From Azospirillum lipoferum 4B (lineage in GTDB: Bacteria > Pseudomonadota > Alphaproteobacteria > Azospirillales > Azospirillaceae), in assembly GCF_000283655.1 (NCBI RefSeq), contig NC_016585.1, forward strand, positions 129,001 to 193,000: a DNA stretch of 64,000 nt, given 5' to 3'. This document shows, in pieces, positions 1-9,021 of this stretch (positions are counted from its first letter, which is position 1; each line of letters opens with the position of its first letter). The notes under the pieces were generated by a model. The model did not search any database. It was not told the origin of the DNA and saw only the letters and a program-made list of their open reading frames with translations. A program made the translations under genes and the position numbers.

Positions 1-418
1 TGCTGCCGGAGGTGCTGTTCGGCTCCTGCCTGTGAAGGTCGATGCCTGGGGCGTCGAAGCGATGGCCGCACCGACCGTCAGGCAAGCCGTTCAGGAGTTG
101 CACCCGGACGATCATCGTATCGCAAAGGCCCATAGCAGGCTCCTGTCCGTCGACGGTCGGCATTCCGCCGGCCTGAGGTGCTTGGGGCGCGCTGGCGCAG
201 GCAAGATGCCGCAGCCTCGCACCCGAAATTGATTCCGGCTTGAACCTATATTATATAAATAAACTACGTTAATTTCGCATTCAACCCGGAATGCAGCCTT
301 CCATCCGCCGGATGCTCCGCGCGGGCTCCGTCCCGCCGTCGGTATCGCCAGTCGCAGATGTGCCAGGAGCGCCGGATATGCCTGTGCCGGCTGCATCCCT
401 TCAGAAGGACCCCTCTCT
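1..418 (+). other. Window edge: possible gene tail, then non-coding leader
   Basis: Positions 3-35 read as ten codons that nearly all end in G or C, followed by TGA, so this may be the C-terminal tail of a plus-strand gene lying outside the window. From 36 to 418 I see no gene I can support. A short AT-rich patch near 245-275 could hold promoter elements for the membrane-protein gene that starts at 419. Confidence 0.25.
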
Positions 419-1120
419 ATGACCGTGACCGGTTACGGCCAGACCTATGCCGAGGCATTGGCCGATGCGGAATCCAAGCTCCAATCCGAACGTGACGCTG
501 AGACTTTCGGCCAGATCGGCGGCGGCATCATCGGCCTGCTGGTCGCCGCCATCCTTAGTACAGGGTGGCTGTTAGCCAACGCGGCATTGCGTCCCATCGC
601 CGGAGCCACGTATCTAGTTCTGGCCGGGGCGTTGATCTGGCTGGTCAACACCGTGGCCGACCTGATCCTTGGCGGATTCGAGACTGGCCTGATCGGCCTG
701 CTCCTCCTCGTGATGGTCAAGATCGCGCTTCTCGGTCTGTTCATCGGACTCGCCTTCCAGTCGCGTTCGGCGATGCTCAGTCTGGAGCTGGTCGAGGCCC
801 GCCTGCTCCATGGCTGCTTCGCCGCCAGCCCGGCCATCGGCATGATCCTGCATGTCCTGCTCTATGGCCTGACCGCCGTCGGTGGCTACCTCTTCGCCGC
901 ATTCCTGCTCCGGCGCGGTGCCTCGCTGATTCTGGAGCGGGAGGCCTTTGTCCAATCCTTCGGCATCGAGGACACGCTGATGACGGTGGTCAACGGCCCG
1001 GCACCGCCCTGGGCGATGGCGGCTGCCGTCATCGCGGCGGTCGTCGCCCTGGTCCGGCGACGCTATCTCCATCCCTTCGCCCGACATTTCACCCTGTTGG
1101 GACAACTGCGGTCGGCATAG
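419..1120 (+). CDS. Multi-pass membrane protein, function unknown
   Basis: A 233-residue protein that I do not recognise. A short charged N-terminal stretch (about residues 1-30, rich in Ala, Glu and Asp) is followed by about five hydrophobic segments near residues 32-52, 58-83, 90-113, 140-163 and 198-212, so it should sit in the cytoplasmic membrane with several crossings. The last segment is followed by an Arg-rich stretch, which by the positive-inside rule suggests a cytoplasmic C-terminus. No catalytic motif is visible. An XRE-type regulator lies just downstream on the opposite strand, so the two genes converge; nothing links them functionally. The start is the first ATG after a weak purine-rich stretch. 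Confidence 0.6.
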   Translation: MTVTGYGQTYAEALADAESKLQSERDAETFGQIGGGIIGLLVAAILSTGWLLANAALRPIAGATYLVLAGALIWLVNTVADLILGGFETGLIGLLLLVMVKIALLGLFIGLAFQSRSAMLSLELVEARLLHGCFAASPAIGMILHVLLYGLTAVGGYLFAAFLLRRGASLILEREAFVQSFGIEDTLMTVVNGPAPPWAMAAAVIAAVVALVRRRYLHPFARHFTLLGQLRSA

Positions 1121-1159
1121 GCGGTCGATTGCGCGAGGTCATCCCTCAACCAGTGCCGG

Positions 1160-1516
1160 CTATGGCCGCTTGCCGTCCGGACGCAGCAGGGTCAGGGCCT
1201 CGACCTGCCGGAGCGCCACCTCGGCTTCCCGGTCGCTCAGGCCGCGCAGCACCTCGCGCAGCCGCATGTCGGTGGCGGCCCGGGCCGGTGACACCACCGC
1301 CTCGCCGTCGTCGAAGAAGTCGACCAGCGGCACGTCCAGGCGGCGCGACAGGCGGTCGAGCGTCTCCAGCGCCGCTAGCACCCGGCCGCGCTCGATGTTG
1401 CTCACCGTCTCAACGCTGCGGTCGATCGCCGCAGCCACGTCCTCCTGGCTGAGGGCCCGGCTCTCGCGCAAGGCCCGCAACCGTTTTCCTATCCTACGTT
1501 TCAGGTCATCGCTCAT
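1160..1516 (-). CDS. XRE-family helix-turn-helix transcriptional regulator
   Basis: A 118-residue protein. Residues about 8-62 form a Cro/C1-type HTH: the pattern LRALRESRALSQEDVA followed by a recognition helix with Arg-Ser-Val-Glu-Thr-Val-Ser and IERGR is typical of the family. The C-terminal half is a short helical tail of unknown role, probably for dimerisation. It should bind DNA as a small repressor; the target is unknown. It is transcribed away from the thioredoxin-like gene at 1656, and the 140-base gap between them could hold a shared divergent promoter. The family is clear; any specific regulatory role would be a guess. Confidence 0.85.
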   Translation of the reverse strand: MSDDLKRRIGKRLRALRESRALSQEDVAAAIDRSVETVSNIERGRVLAALETLDRLSRRLDVPLVDFFDDGEAVVSPARAATDMRLREVLRGLSDREAEVALRQVEALTLLRPDGKRP

Positions 1517-1655
1517 GAGCCGGAGTTTCGTTCCGGGTGAGTGGCTTGACCACGAAACGAATTCCTATTATGCAACGATCACTTGAAATCAGGTCGAGAC
1601 TGAAGCCGAACTGCGACGGCGGTCGGCCCGGACCTGCCACTGCCGGGGAGCCATC

Positions 1656-2357
1656 ATGCCGTCCGTCTTCTCTGCTGCTGTTCGGATCGGCGCCATCCTG
1701 TTCACCGCGGCGCCGGCGTTCGCGGCTTCCGTGACGATGCTGGCGGTGTCTCCGGTCCAGGCCCAATCCTATGGCTTCGCCGCCGGCGATCGGCTGCCCG
1801 TCTTCCGCTATCACGGCGAGGATGGCATCGCCCATCGCACCGATGAGTTCCGGGGCCGCTGGTTCCTGTTCAAGCGCGGTGCCGACTGGTGCGTGCCCTG
1901 TCTGGCAGAACGTCCGGGGTTGGATGCCTTCATGCGGGTCCACCCCGAGGTCCCCGTGGTGATGATGGTGGCGGTCAGCCGGGCCAGCCCCGCCGGCGCC
2001 GACCCGCAGCGACAGATGCAGCGCGACGTCGCCCACCAGCGCAGCAACGGCTTCGACCCGCACATCGTCGCGGTCCAGGATGGTCGCCAACCGAGCCAGG
2101 ACGAGTTGCCGGCGCCCAAGGAGATCGAACCGGTGCCGCTGACCGTCGTCATCGATCCCAATGGCGTCATCGCCGTGCTGTGGACCTCGACCCACCGCTA
2201 CGAACGCTTCTATGAGCGCAAGGGCATCGCCGGCCGGCGGGAGCCTCGCTTCGGCGACTATGTCGAGGCGGTGCTGCTCTGCAAGGGGGCCGCCCTGTCC
2301 ACCGTCGGCGAGGAGGCCCGGACGCTCGCCCGCAGCCTCGACGCCTCCTGCTCCTGA
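1656..2357 (+). CDS. Exported thioredoxin/redoxin-like protein
   Basis: A 233-residue protein with a hydrophobic N-terminus ending in an Ala-rich region (about residues 1-37) that looks like a signal peptide, so it probably acts in the periplasm. The mature part has a thioredoxin-like fold: GDRLPVFRYHGEDG, then the redox motif Trp-Cys-Val-Pro-Cys at about residues 77-81, and later a cis-Pro region and VIDPNGVIA, as in AhpC/TSA/redoxin proteins. It would reduce or oxidise disulfides or peroxides. The ATG at 1656 follows a GGGGAG ribosome site five bases upstream. It leads a run of three exported proteins with the CAP protein at 2384 and the rhodanese lipoprotein at 3714, and may be co-transcribed with them. 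Confidence 0.75.
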   Translation: MPSVFSAAVRIGAILFTAAPAFAASVTMLAVSPVQAQSYGFAAGDRLPVFRYHGEDGIAHRTDEFRGRWFLFKRGADWCVPCLAERPGLDAFMRVHPEVPVVMMVAVSRASPAGADPQRQMQRDVAHQRSNGFDPHIVAVQDGRQPSQDELPAPKEIEPVPLTVVIDPNGVIAVLWTSTHRYERFYERKGIAGRREPRFGDYVEAVLLCKGAALSTVGEEARTLARSLDASCS

Positions 2358-2383
2358 TCCTGCGCTTCCGGAAAGCCACCGCC

Positions 2384-3667
2384 ATGGTGAACATTTACAC
2401 CCCCACCGCCCAGGACGGCCTGAGCAGCGCCGAGATCGTCCTCTACGACCAGTTGATGGACTACCGGGCCCAACTGGGGCTGCCGGCCATCCCGCTGTCG
2501 AAGGCTCTGACCACCACCGCGGCCCGCCATGTCGTCGACATCGCCGACAATCTCGGCACCGCGGTGTCCGACCAATTGCCGGGCGAGAACCGCGCCCATA
2601 GCTGGAGCGACGCCGCGTACAATGCCAAGGACCCGAACACCTATGGCGCCATCTGGAATGCGCCGGCGCGTCTGGGCACCGGCTATGCCGGTTACGGCTT
2701 CGAGATCCTCGCCACCGGGACCGGCAGCGTCGTACGCAGCACGCCGGAGCAGACGGCCTCCGTTCTCCTCACCGCCTGGAAGATGAGCTCCGGCCATAAT
2801 GCGGTCATGACGAACCAGGGCGATTGGAAGTCCTACAGCTGGAACGCTGTCGGCGTCGCCGTCTACAAGAACTCGGCGGCGATCTGGTTCGGCCGCGAGG
2901 CCGATCCCACCGGGGGGCCTGCCATCGACGGCTTCGACCCGCTGCGCTACCTCGCGGGCAATGCTGATCTCGCCCAGGCGTTCGGCACCGACACTGCCGC
3001 CGCGCAGTCGCACTACATCCAGTTCGGTGCCCGCGAGGGCCGGTCGACGACGGCCTTCAACCCCCACCAGTATCTTGCCGGCTATGGCGACCTGATGGCC
3101 GCCTTTGGCAGCGACGCCCAGGCGGCCGAGAACCATTACATCCAGTCTGGCCTGCGGGAGGGGCGCAGCGCGACGGCGTTCGATGCGGACGCCTACCTCG
3201 CCTCGAACCCCGATCTTCTCGCCGCCTTCGGCTCCGACCGCGATGCCGCTTCCCGGCATTACATCGATTCCGGTCGAATGGAGCAGCGCCGTCTCGACGG
3301 CTTCGACGCCGCGGCCTACGAGCGGGCGAATCCCGACATCGCCGCCGCCTTCGGCGCCGACCTGACGGCGGCGACGCGCCATTATGTCGAGTACGGTTAC
3401 CACGAGCATCGCAGGACCGCTATCCCGCCGTCCGCCGCCCAGGGTGCTCCGCTGGCCGGGTCGGAAGTCGACAGCTTGCAATTCTCGGCTCCGGTTGAGG
3501 AGGGCAGCTTGATACTTGGACGGCTGGCCGAGGCGCCCGCCGACCTCACCTGGGCAGCTGGAGTGCCCGCCGTTCCCCTGGCGGCCCCGCTGCCGGGGAT
3601 CGGGATGGTGCCGTTCCACGGCTCCGATGCACAGAGCCTGATGCTCGCCTTCGCCGTGCCGGTCTGA
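2384..3667 (+). CDS. CAP (SCP/PR1)-domain protein with four C-terminal repeats
   Basis: A 427-residue protein. Residues about 10-175 match the CAP superfamily: an N-terminal helix with AEIVLYDQLMDYRAQLGL, a His in AARHVVD, and the later signature of Ala-Trp followed by SGHN and a Gly-Val-Ala strand ending in WFGREADP. CAP proteins are secreted proteins of varied function. Residues about 184-343 are four 41-residue repeats. No classical signal peptide is visible, so export would need a C-terminal (type I-like) or other signal. It starts 26 bases after the thioredoxin-like gene and is probably in one operon with it. I cannot assign a substrate or partner. Confidence 0.7.
   Translation: MVNIYTPTAQDGLSSAEIVLYDQLMDYRAQLGLPAIPLSKALTTTAARHVVDIADNLGTAVSDQLPGENRAHSWSDAAYNAKDPNTYGAIWNAPARLGTGYAGYGFEILATGTGSVVRSTPEQTASVLLTAWKMSSGHNAVMTNQGDWKSYSWNAVGVAVYKNSAAIWFGREADPTGGPAIDGFDPLRYLAGNADLAQAFGTDTAAAQSHYIQFGAREGRSTTAFNPHQYLAGYGDLMAAFGSDAQAAENHYIQSGLREGRSATAFDADAYLASNPDLLAAFGSDRDAASRHYIDSGRMEQRRLDGFDAAAYERANPDIAAAFGADLTAATRHYVEYGYHEHRRTAIPPSAAQGAPLAGSEVDSLQFSAPVEEGSLILGRLAEAPADLTWAAGVPAVPLAAPLPGIGMVPFHGSDAQSLMLAFAVPV
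2933..3412 (+). repeat. Four tandem 41-codon repeats within the CAP protein
   Basis: Each unit follows the pattern F-(D/N)-x3-Y-x3-N/G-x-D-(L/I)-x-AFG-x-D-x2-AA-x3-HY-(I/V)-x3-G-x2-E-x-R. The unit boundaries fall at the Phe-Asp or Phe-Asn pairs. Similar repeats occur in secreted proteins of related bacteria; their role is not known to me. Confidence 0.8.
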
Positions 3668-3713
3668 TGAGCATGAGCATTCTACACCGTTCTCCAATAT
3701 CCATGAGGGCAGT

Positions 3714-4301
3714 ATGACCAGATTGAAGTGGGTTGCCGTTACGCTTTGCGCCGCCACCCTGTCTCTGGCGGCCTGCCAGACCTCCCGCCCCACCGACCGT
3801 TCCCAGCTCGCCAGCATCGCCCTCACTGACAGGGTCTATGCCGACGAGGCTGCCGACTGGGGCATTTCGCCGCGCAGCACGTTGCTGGTCGGCGGCTATC
3901 ACGCCCGCACGCCGACGACGGTTCCGGGCGCGCGGACCATTTCGACCGCCGATCTCTTGCGGCTGCTCACCGCCGACCCGTCGGTGGTGCTGGTCGACGT
4001 TCTGGGCGGGTCCGCACACCCGGGTCTGCCGCAGTCGGTCTGGCTGGTGGACGCGGGGCTGGGCAAGAGCTTCGACGATCCGCTGCAGGCCAAGCTCGGT
4101 GACCGGTTGGCCCAGCTCACCGGCGGCGACCGGCAGCGGCCGGTCGTTTTCTACTGCCTGTCAGCGGAATGCTGGTTGTCCTACAATGCCTCGCTGCGGG
4201 CGGCAGCGCTCGGCTATCGGTCCGTCCTCTGGTACCGCGGCGGCATCGAGGCATGGAAGGCGGCCGGGCTGCCGATGGCGCCGGCCGTCGCTGGCTGGTA
4301 G
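3714..4301 (+). CDS. Rhodanese-like lipoprotein (PQQ-associated CXXCW-type)
   Basis: A 195-residue protein with a lipobox: residues about 1-20 end in LSLAAC, so Cys20 should be lipidated and the protein anchored in a membrane facing the periplasm. The body is a rhodanese fold. DVLGG near the middle marks the first strand, and the active-site loop reads FYCLSAECW, followed by a conserved Ala-Leu-Gly-Tyr then WYRGGIEAWKAAGLP. The Cys-x4-Cys-Trp arrangement resembles the rhodanese-like proteins linked to PQQ-dependent catabolism. It could transfer sulfur or act as a redox thiol protein. It closes the exported trio that starts at 1656. No PQQ gene is in view, so the pathway is open. Confidence 0.75.
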   Translation: MTRLKWVAVTLCAATLSLAACQTSRPTDRSQLASIALTDRVYADEAADWGISPRSTLLVGGYHARTPTTVPGARTISTADLLRLLTADPSVVLVDVLGGSAHPGLPQSVWLVDAGLGKSFDDPLQAKLGDRLAQLTGGDRQRPVVFYCLSAECWLSYNASLRAAALGYRSVLWYRGGIEAWKAAGLPMAPAVAGW

Positions 4302-4465
4302 GCATCCATGACAGAACCCAACGAAGGAGATGTGAAGGTGCCGGCCGATATCCGTGATGCTTCTCAGGCTACCGGGCGACAGCGGGACGATCTGCATGAG
4401 ATGGATAGCCGAAGAAGCGCCAGGACCCGGAGGTGTTCGTCGCAGGCAGGCTGCCGGCCAACCTT

Positions 4466-4765
4466 CTAGCGAACATCGGGGCTGCGGAATATGGCGCCCG
4501 CCCGCACACACATCGTTTGGTCAATATGGATGGCGCCACGTGAATTGGCTGCTGGAGCTTCATCATGACATCGCGAAAAGTCGCAGTCTCGGCCGATACC
4601 CTCGATGACGATCTCGACGCTGATCTGGTGGTACTGCTGCTCGCGGCGCTGAGGGTACCGCCTGACGATCAGGACCTCGCCGCGCTGGACCACCTTCTTG
4701 ACGCCCCGCTCGCGAATGAATCGGATACCGCCGACAGTGTCCTGTGAAGCTTCGTCACGTCGATC
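4466..4765 (-). other. Possible remnant coding frame in the 4302-4936 gap
   Basis: Between the rhodanese gene and the relaxase lies about 630 bases without a recognisable intact gene. On the minus strand, about 4570-4745 has strongly G/C-ending codons and a protein-like composition (for example RERGVKKVVQRGEVLIVRRY), inside an open frame that ends at 4466. I see no convincing start and do not recognise the product. It may be the tail of a gene broken at the edge of the mobilisation module. Confidence 0.25.
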
Positions 4766-4936
4766 TTGCTGTCGATAGCGCAAAGAACCTGCCGTGCGGC
4801 CCGTGCGGCGACTGGCGAATTGGAGGGGCCTCAGGCTCGTCCGAGGAAGGGGGCTGTGCTTTGCTCTCATGTTTTGGCGTCCTGATCTGATCCAATGTAA
4901 GCACCGTTCCATAGGTACTGGGCAGATTGGGATGGG

Positions 4937-7900
4937 TCACCGTTCGTCACGCCCGCTGCGACGCCGCTGCGGCTTCCTGCGGCTGACATCCGGTCCGGTG
5001 AGGTCCGGTGGAATGATTGGAGCCACCTTGTGTCCAATCCGTCGCTTTGGCTTGGCCGAGGGGGCAGGCGGCGGCGTGACAATGGGGGCGTAGCCCTCGC
5101 GCAGCCGTTCCGCCAGCGCATCGTCGGCCTGGATATCGTGGTCCGTCCAGCGACGGCGGCGTGTCTCGCAGCCGATCGCCCGGTACACCTCGTCGACCAC
5201 GGATGGCGGGGCCGGATGGGTGGAGTGCTGTGTCGTTGACACTCTGATTTGCCCACCGGTGTCGCGGAGTCGTATGCGCCATCCGTTGGCGGCAATATCC
5301 AACAGGCGGTGCGGGATCGGCGCCAACCGACGGACTCCAGCGATGACCCGGGGTCTGGACGGTCCGCTGGCGCCCAGCCTCCGCTCGATGGCTTGGCGGA
5401 GGTGATCCAGCAGATCAGGCTCCGGGCCGGGAGGGTCCTCCTGCAGGGTGGCGATACCGGACGATGTACGGAATCGTTCAATCCACGTGGCCGCGCGGAC
5501 GGTGCTGTGGGCATGCCGGGCACTGGCTGCCATGCGGTTGCGCAAGGTGCGCAACGCCGCCCGCAGCCCGGCGGCGGCCCGCAGGAGGCTGTCGGTGCTC
5601 GATGTCGCTTCCACTATCGGATCGGCCGATCGGCGCAGGATTGTCAAAGCGGAGTGCTGGACCGCCGGACGGGCGAGATCGGCAGCCATCCGGGCTATCA
5701 CCGCCTCACGATCTGGACGACGGCGCCCGCCGCTCCGGTCGCGGATGTCGTCCTCGATCGCCGTCCGGTTGACAACTAGCCGCACGTGATGGCGATTGCG
5801 CGACAGCATCACATAGGTGGAATTGCTGGTGCCGGTCCGCGTGCCGTGAGCCATCGCCGCCCAGACGTCGTCCACCGTCAGCCCCTGGGCACCGTGCACC
5901 GTGCTGGCGTAGGCATGGCCGAGCAGGATGTGTCCGACATCTGAATCGTATAGCTGGCGGGTGCTGAAGCGAACGCGTCGGTCGTCAATTGCGACCTCCA
6001 GGTCGGCGTGGCCATCCCCGGTCGCGGCGATCGAGACGACAGTTCCCATCGTGCCGTTGATGACATCCAGTGCATTGTCCCGGCGGTAGAAGCGGATGGT
6101 GTCTCCCGGTGCCAGAGCAAGGTCATGGGCCGTGCCGCTGGCGGCGCCTGCCCGGATCAGCACTTCCGGCTGCCGGGACACGAGGCCGCGCTCCTTCAAC
6201 ACCGCCCGCACCTGTGCATTGATATGCCGCACCTCGGCGTTGGTTTGAGCGAGAATCAAGGTATTGCGGTCGGGATGGGTGGCGGAGAACGCGGCCCAAT
6301 CGGCGACCGTGCTGTCGAGTGTGGCCTGCCACCCCTCAACGAGTCGCAGCCGGCCAGCCTCGTCCAGAGCCGCCAATGCCTTGGCCGCGTCGCCGTCACC
6401 CGCCCAGGTGGCGATGTCCCGGTCGCGAGGGTCGATCTGCCGGCGCGCCTGCCGCAGCCGGATCGAACGGCCGACGGCCCCGACTGCCAGCTCCAGGCCG
6501 GGGCCCGGACCGACCGGGGTGAGCTGGCGCCGGTCACCGGTCAGGATGACCTTGGCCTCCGCCTTGATGGCGGCGTCGAGGATCGTGCGCAGTTCCCGGG
6601 CGTCGGTCATGCCGGCTTCGTCCAGGATCAGGACCGTGTTTCGGTCCCACCGGTCGCGGCCGAGCCGCAGGTCGGTCACCCACTTCATCGTGGCGCGGGA
6701 ATCGATCCCGCAATCCTCGCCAAGTTGCCGCGCGACACGCCACGCAGCGGCGGCTCCGACAACGCGGCGTCCGGCCTGTTGATAGAGGCGGGCAACGATG
6801 GTCAGGGCATGGCTCTTGCCAGTGCCGGCTCCCCCTTCGATCACGGCGAGGTCCGGACCGGTGGTGGCCTGCACCACCGCGGCGCGCTGTTCGTCGGAGA
6901 GTCGGTGCGCCTGGGTCGCCAGCACGGCATCGACGACGTGCTGGTCCAGCCTGTGTCTCGCGTTTCCAGCCAGGTGCTTGGCACCATCCTCCACCGCTTG
7001 CTCGGCGTCGATCATTGCCGGCGTGGTGTAGAGTGGCTGTCCGCGTCCATCCTCGCCGATGCAGAGAAAATTCTGCTGAAGCTGGCGCTCAACCTCGGTG
7101 GCGATGGCGTCATAGTCGCCGATCCCCTGCATCGCGACGGCCACCCGCTGCCAGATACGGGCCTCCGGCACCACGCTGCTCGTCTCGGTCACCTCGCTGG
7201 CAAGGTCCACCAAACCGTCCAGGGCCGATTGGTCGGTCAGGTTCTGACCGCTCACGAAAACCGTGTCGAGGGTGTCGGGCGGAAACCCGGCAGCAGTGGC
7301 TTCGCGGCGCCAGCGCCGGTGGCGCGCCTCGGCGGTTTCGCTGTAGTCCTTGCCACAGCGCGTCCGCAGGATGGCAACCTCCTTCTCGCGCGCATTTGCT
7401 GCGGTGCGGCCCTGTACGGTCAAATCACGGCAGGCGGCGCGCGATCGCTTCGAGAATTCGTCGATCAGAAGGAACGGCACGCCCTCGACTTCGAAGGTGT
7501 CATCAATGATGTGGATGCCGACACCCACCCGCGTGCGCAGATCGTGGGCCAATGCCGCTCGATATATGGCGCCGAGTGCCAGCTTGTTGGCGTAGAGCGG
7601 GGCGGCGTCCAGCGCCCTGGTCCTGCCATCGGGGCATGAGACCAAGTTCAAAACGAATCCATGCGTGTGTAGCTGCATGTCACCGGGTTGCGACATCTCC
7701 TGCCCATCATCGTCGCGTTCTATGGTTGGCCGGGAGGCGCCATGCTGCCAACGAGCCACAGTGATGCGGCCCGGCAGGCGCTGCTCGATGTGGCGCAAGG
7801 CGGTGTGGACGGCGTGCCGGTGGGCGTCCTCGATTTTCTGCCGGACGGGTTCCGGGCACAACGCCCACAGGAGCGAGACCGACTTCGGTGCCGAGAAAGT

Positions 7901-8203
7901 CATGTCGAATCCCGACACCCGCTTGGCATCTTGTCGCTCCCCCTCCTTTCGGCCTGGGACACCTGCATTGCGCACCAGCGGGCGTCCATCGCCATCGAAT
8001 CCGGCATGCAGTTGCGCAAACAGCAGGGGATCGATGGTTGCACCATCGGCCACGCCGAACTGACCGCTCGGGTTGTACCAGACGCCGTCCGGCTCGGGCC
8101 CGCCGACACCTGTACGGGTGTAGTAGCCGGTCGTCGGGTCGGTTGACCAACCCAGTTCCTCCAGGTAATAGGCAGAGTTGACGGATTTCCGGATGCTCAG
8201 CAT
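4937..8203 (-). CDS. MobF-family conjugative relaxase-helicase (TrwC/TraI-like)
   Basis: A 1,088-residue protein with the MobF layout. The N-terminal relaxase has two tyrosine pairs (Tyr12-Tyr13 and Tyr27-Tyr28), the motif GFDMTFSAPKSVSLLWAL (about 98-115), and a metal-binding His-Thr-His at 179-181. The C-terminal half is an SF1 helicase with Walker A GGAGTGKSH near residue 460, Walker B LILDEAGM, motif III TGDRRQLTPVG and a late MLSRNRHHVRLVV. Such proteins nick oriT, bind covalently to the strand and unwind it for transfer. The start is set by TGATG, which overlaps the stop of the small upstream gene by one base. No type IV secretion genes are in view, so the element may be mobilisable only. 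Confidence 0.92.
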   Translation of the reverse strand: MLSIRKSVNSAYYLEELGWSTDPTTGYYTRTGVGGPEPDGVWYNPSGQFGVADGATIDPLLFAQLHAGFDGDGRPLVRNAGVPGRKEGERQDAKRVSGFDMTFSAPKSVSLLWALCPEPVRQKIEDAHRHAVHTALRHIEQRLPGRITVARWQHGASRPTIERDDDGQEMSQPGDMQLHTHGFVLNLVSCPDGRTRALDAAPLYANKLALGAIYRAALAHDLRTRVGVGIHIIDDTFEVEGVPFLLIDEFSKRSRAACRDLTVQGRTAANAREKEVAILRTRCGKDYSETAEARHRRWRREATAAGFPPDTLDTVFVSGQNLTDQSALDGLVDLASEVTETSSVVPEARIWQRVAVAMQGIGDYDAIATEVERQLQQNFLCIGEDGRGQPLYTTPAMIDAEQAVEDGAKHLAGNARHRLDQHVVDAVLATQAHRLSDEQRAAVVQATTGPDLAVIEGGAGTGKSHALTIVARLYQQAGRRVVGAAAAWRVARQLGEDCGIDSRATMKWVTDLRLGRDRWDRNTVLILDEAGMTDARELRTILDAAIKAEAKVILTGDRRQLTPVGPGPGLELAVGAVGRSIRLRQARRQIDPRDRDIATWAGDGDAAKALAALDEAGRLRLVEGWQATLDSTVADWAAFSATHPDRNTLILAQTNAEVRHINAQVRAVLKERGLVSRQPEVLIRAGAASGTAHDLALAPGDTIRFYRRDNALDVINGTMGTVVSIAATGDGHADLEVAIDDRRVRFSTRQLYDSDVGHILLGHAYASTVHGAQGLTVDDVWAAMAHGTRTGTSNSTYVMLSRNRHHVRLVVNRTAIEDDIRDRSGGRRRPDREAVIARMAADLARPAVQHSALTILRRSADPIVEATSSTDSLLRAAAGLRAALRTLRNRMAASARHAHSTVRAATWIERFRTSSGIATLQEDPPGPEPDLLDHLRQAIERRLGASGPSRPRVIAGVRRLAPIPHRLLDIAANGWRIRLRDTGGQIRVSTTQHSTHPAPPSVVDEVYRAIGCETRRRRWTDHDIQADDALAERLREGYAPIVTPPPAPSAKPKRRIGHKVAPIIPPDLTGPDVSRRKPQRRRSGRDER

Positions 8204-8499
8204 CAGCGCCTCGTCGGTGGGACGCGGCGGTCCAGCAGGGTCAGCACGCCGTCGCGGAGGTCGTCCGTCGTGGACGCGATGGCATCGGTGGCAGCGCGGA
8301 TTGTCTCCATCATGGCCCTCATCTCCTGCCGCATGGACGCGATCTCGGCGCGTTCCTCCTCCAGATCCAGAGCCTGCTCAAGCAGGCGCAACATCGTACC
8401 GGCATCGGTGCCGCGTCCCCGCCGCTGGCGGACGCGTTGCATCAGGTCGTCCGGCACGTCCAGCGGGACGCGCTCGTATCCAGTCCGGATTCTGGCCAT
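8203..8499 (-). CDS. Small relaxase-partner protein with coiled coil
   Basis: A 98-residue protein from the ATG at 8499; an earlier ATG at 8535 is possible. The N-terminus (about residues 1-40) is basic with VPLDVPDDLMQRVRQRR, resembling a short ribbon-helix-helix or other DNA-binding unit. Residues about 40-75 are Glu/Met-rich and likely helical. Its stop codon shares one base with the relaxase start, so the two are translationally coupled. Location and size fit an accessory protein that binds oriT and recruits the relaxase or represses the mob promoter. This role is inferred from context, as I do not recognise the family. Confidence 0.6.
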   Translation of the reverse strand: MARIRTGYERVPLDVPDDLMQRVRQRRGRGTDAGTMLRLLEQALDLEEERAEIASMRQEMRAMMETIRAATDAIASTTDDLRDGVLTLLDRRVPPTRR

Positions 8500-9021
8500 G
8501 TGATGATCTCGCTGACGTCGGTTCCCGCCCTCCATATGGGCTTGGCGCGGAACCCCGCCGAACCAGGTTTAGGCACCTCGTCCGAGCGGGCCGGCGACAC
8601 ATTGCTAGTCGATGAGGGTGGGCTATCCGCCGGAGCCGGGCGTCCAAATCCATCGTGACGATAGGAACCCGTTACGGCACCCTAACCAGCCGGAAAGCAA
8701 AGCCAGCAAGGGCTGGATCGTGCCGCGCCGGTACAATTCCGCATTTCAATGCACGGGTGTGTGTGAATGAATAATCATTGACTGGTCAATTCATGGTCAA
8801 TAACTTGGATTTCCTCAGACCCGTTGCCGATGCTCTTTCCATCCTGTGTCGATATGCCCGCATCCGTCCCTCCGGGTACCAGGTTGCTGTTCGATCCAAT
8901 GGCGCGGCCCGGCGACTCCGGCGCTGGGCCGCGCCTCCCTTCCAGATATTTCGCTCCGTCACGAGCGCGCGATGTCCGTCTCTCCCATGTCCCTGTAGGA
9001 TTTGGAGGAGAGGTGCTCACG
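8500..9021. promoter_or_regulatory. Divergent mob promoter region and candidate oriT
   Basis: This gap separates the minus-strand relaxase operon from the plus-strand TraK/L/M-like genes, which is where oriT usually lies. It contains a G/T-rich stretch (GGGTGTGTGTG at about 8754-8764) next to an AT-rich part. A cluster of ATTGAC (8777-8782), its inverted copy GTCAAT (8785-8790) and a direct copy GTCAAT (8796-8801) follows. Such repeats fit binding sites for an oriT or repressor protein. The nick site cannot be fixed from sequence alone. Confidence 0.4.
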
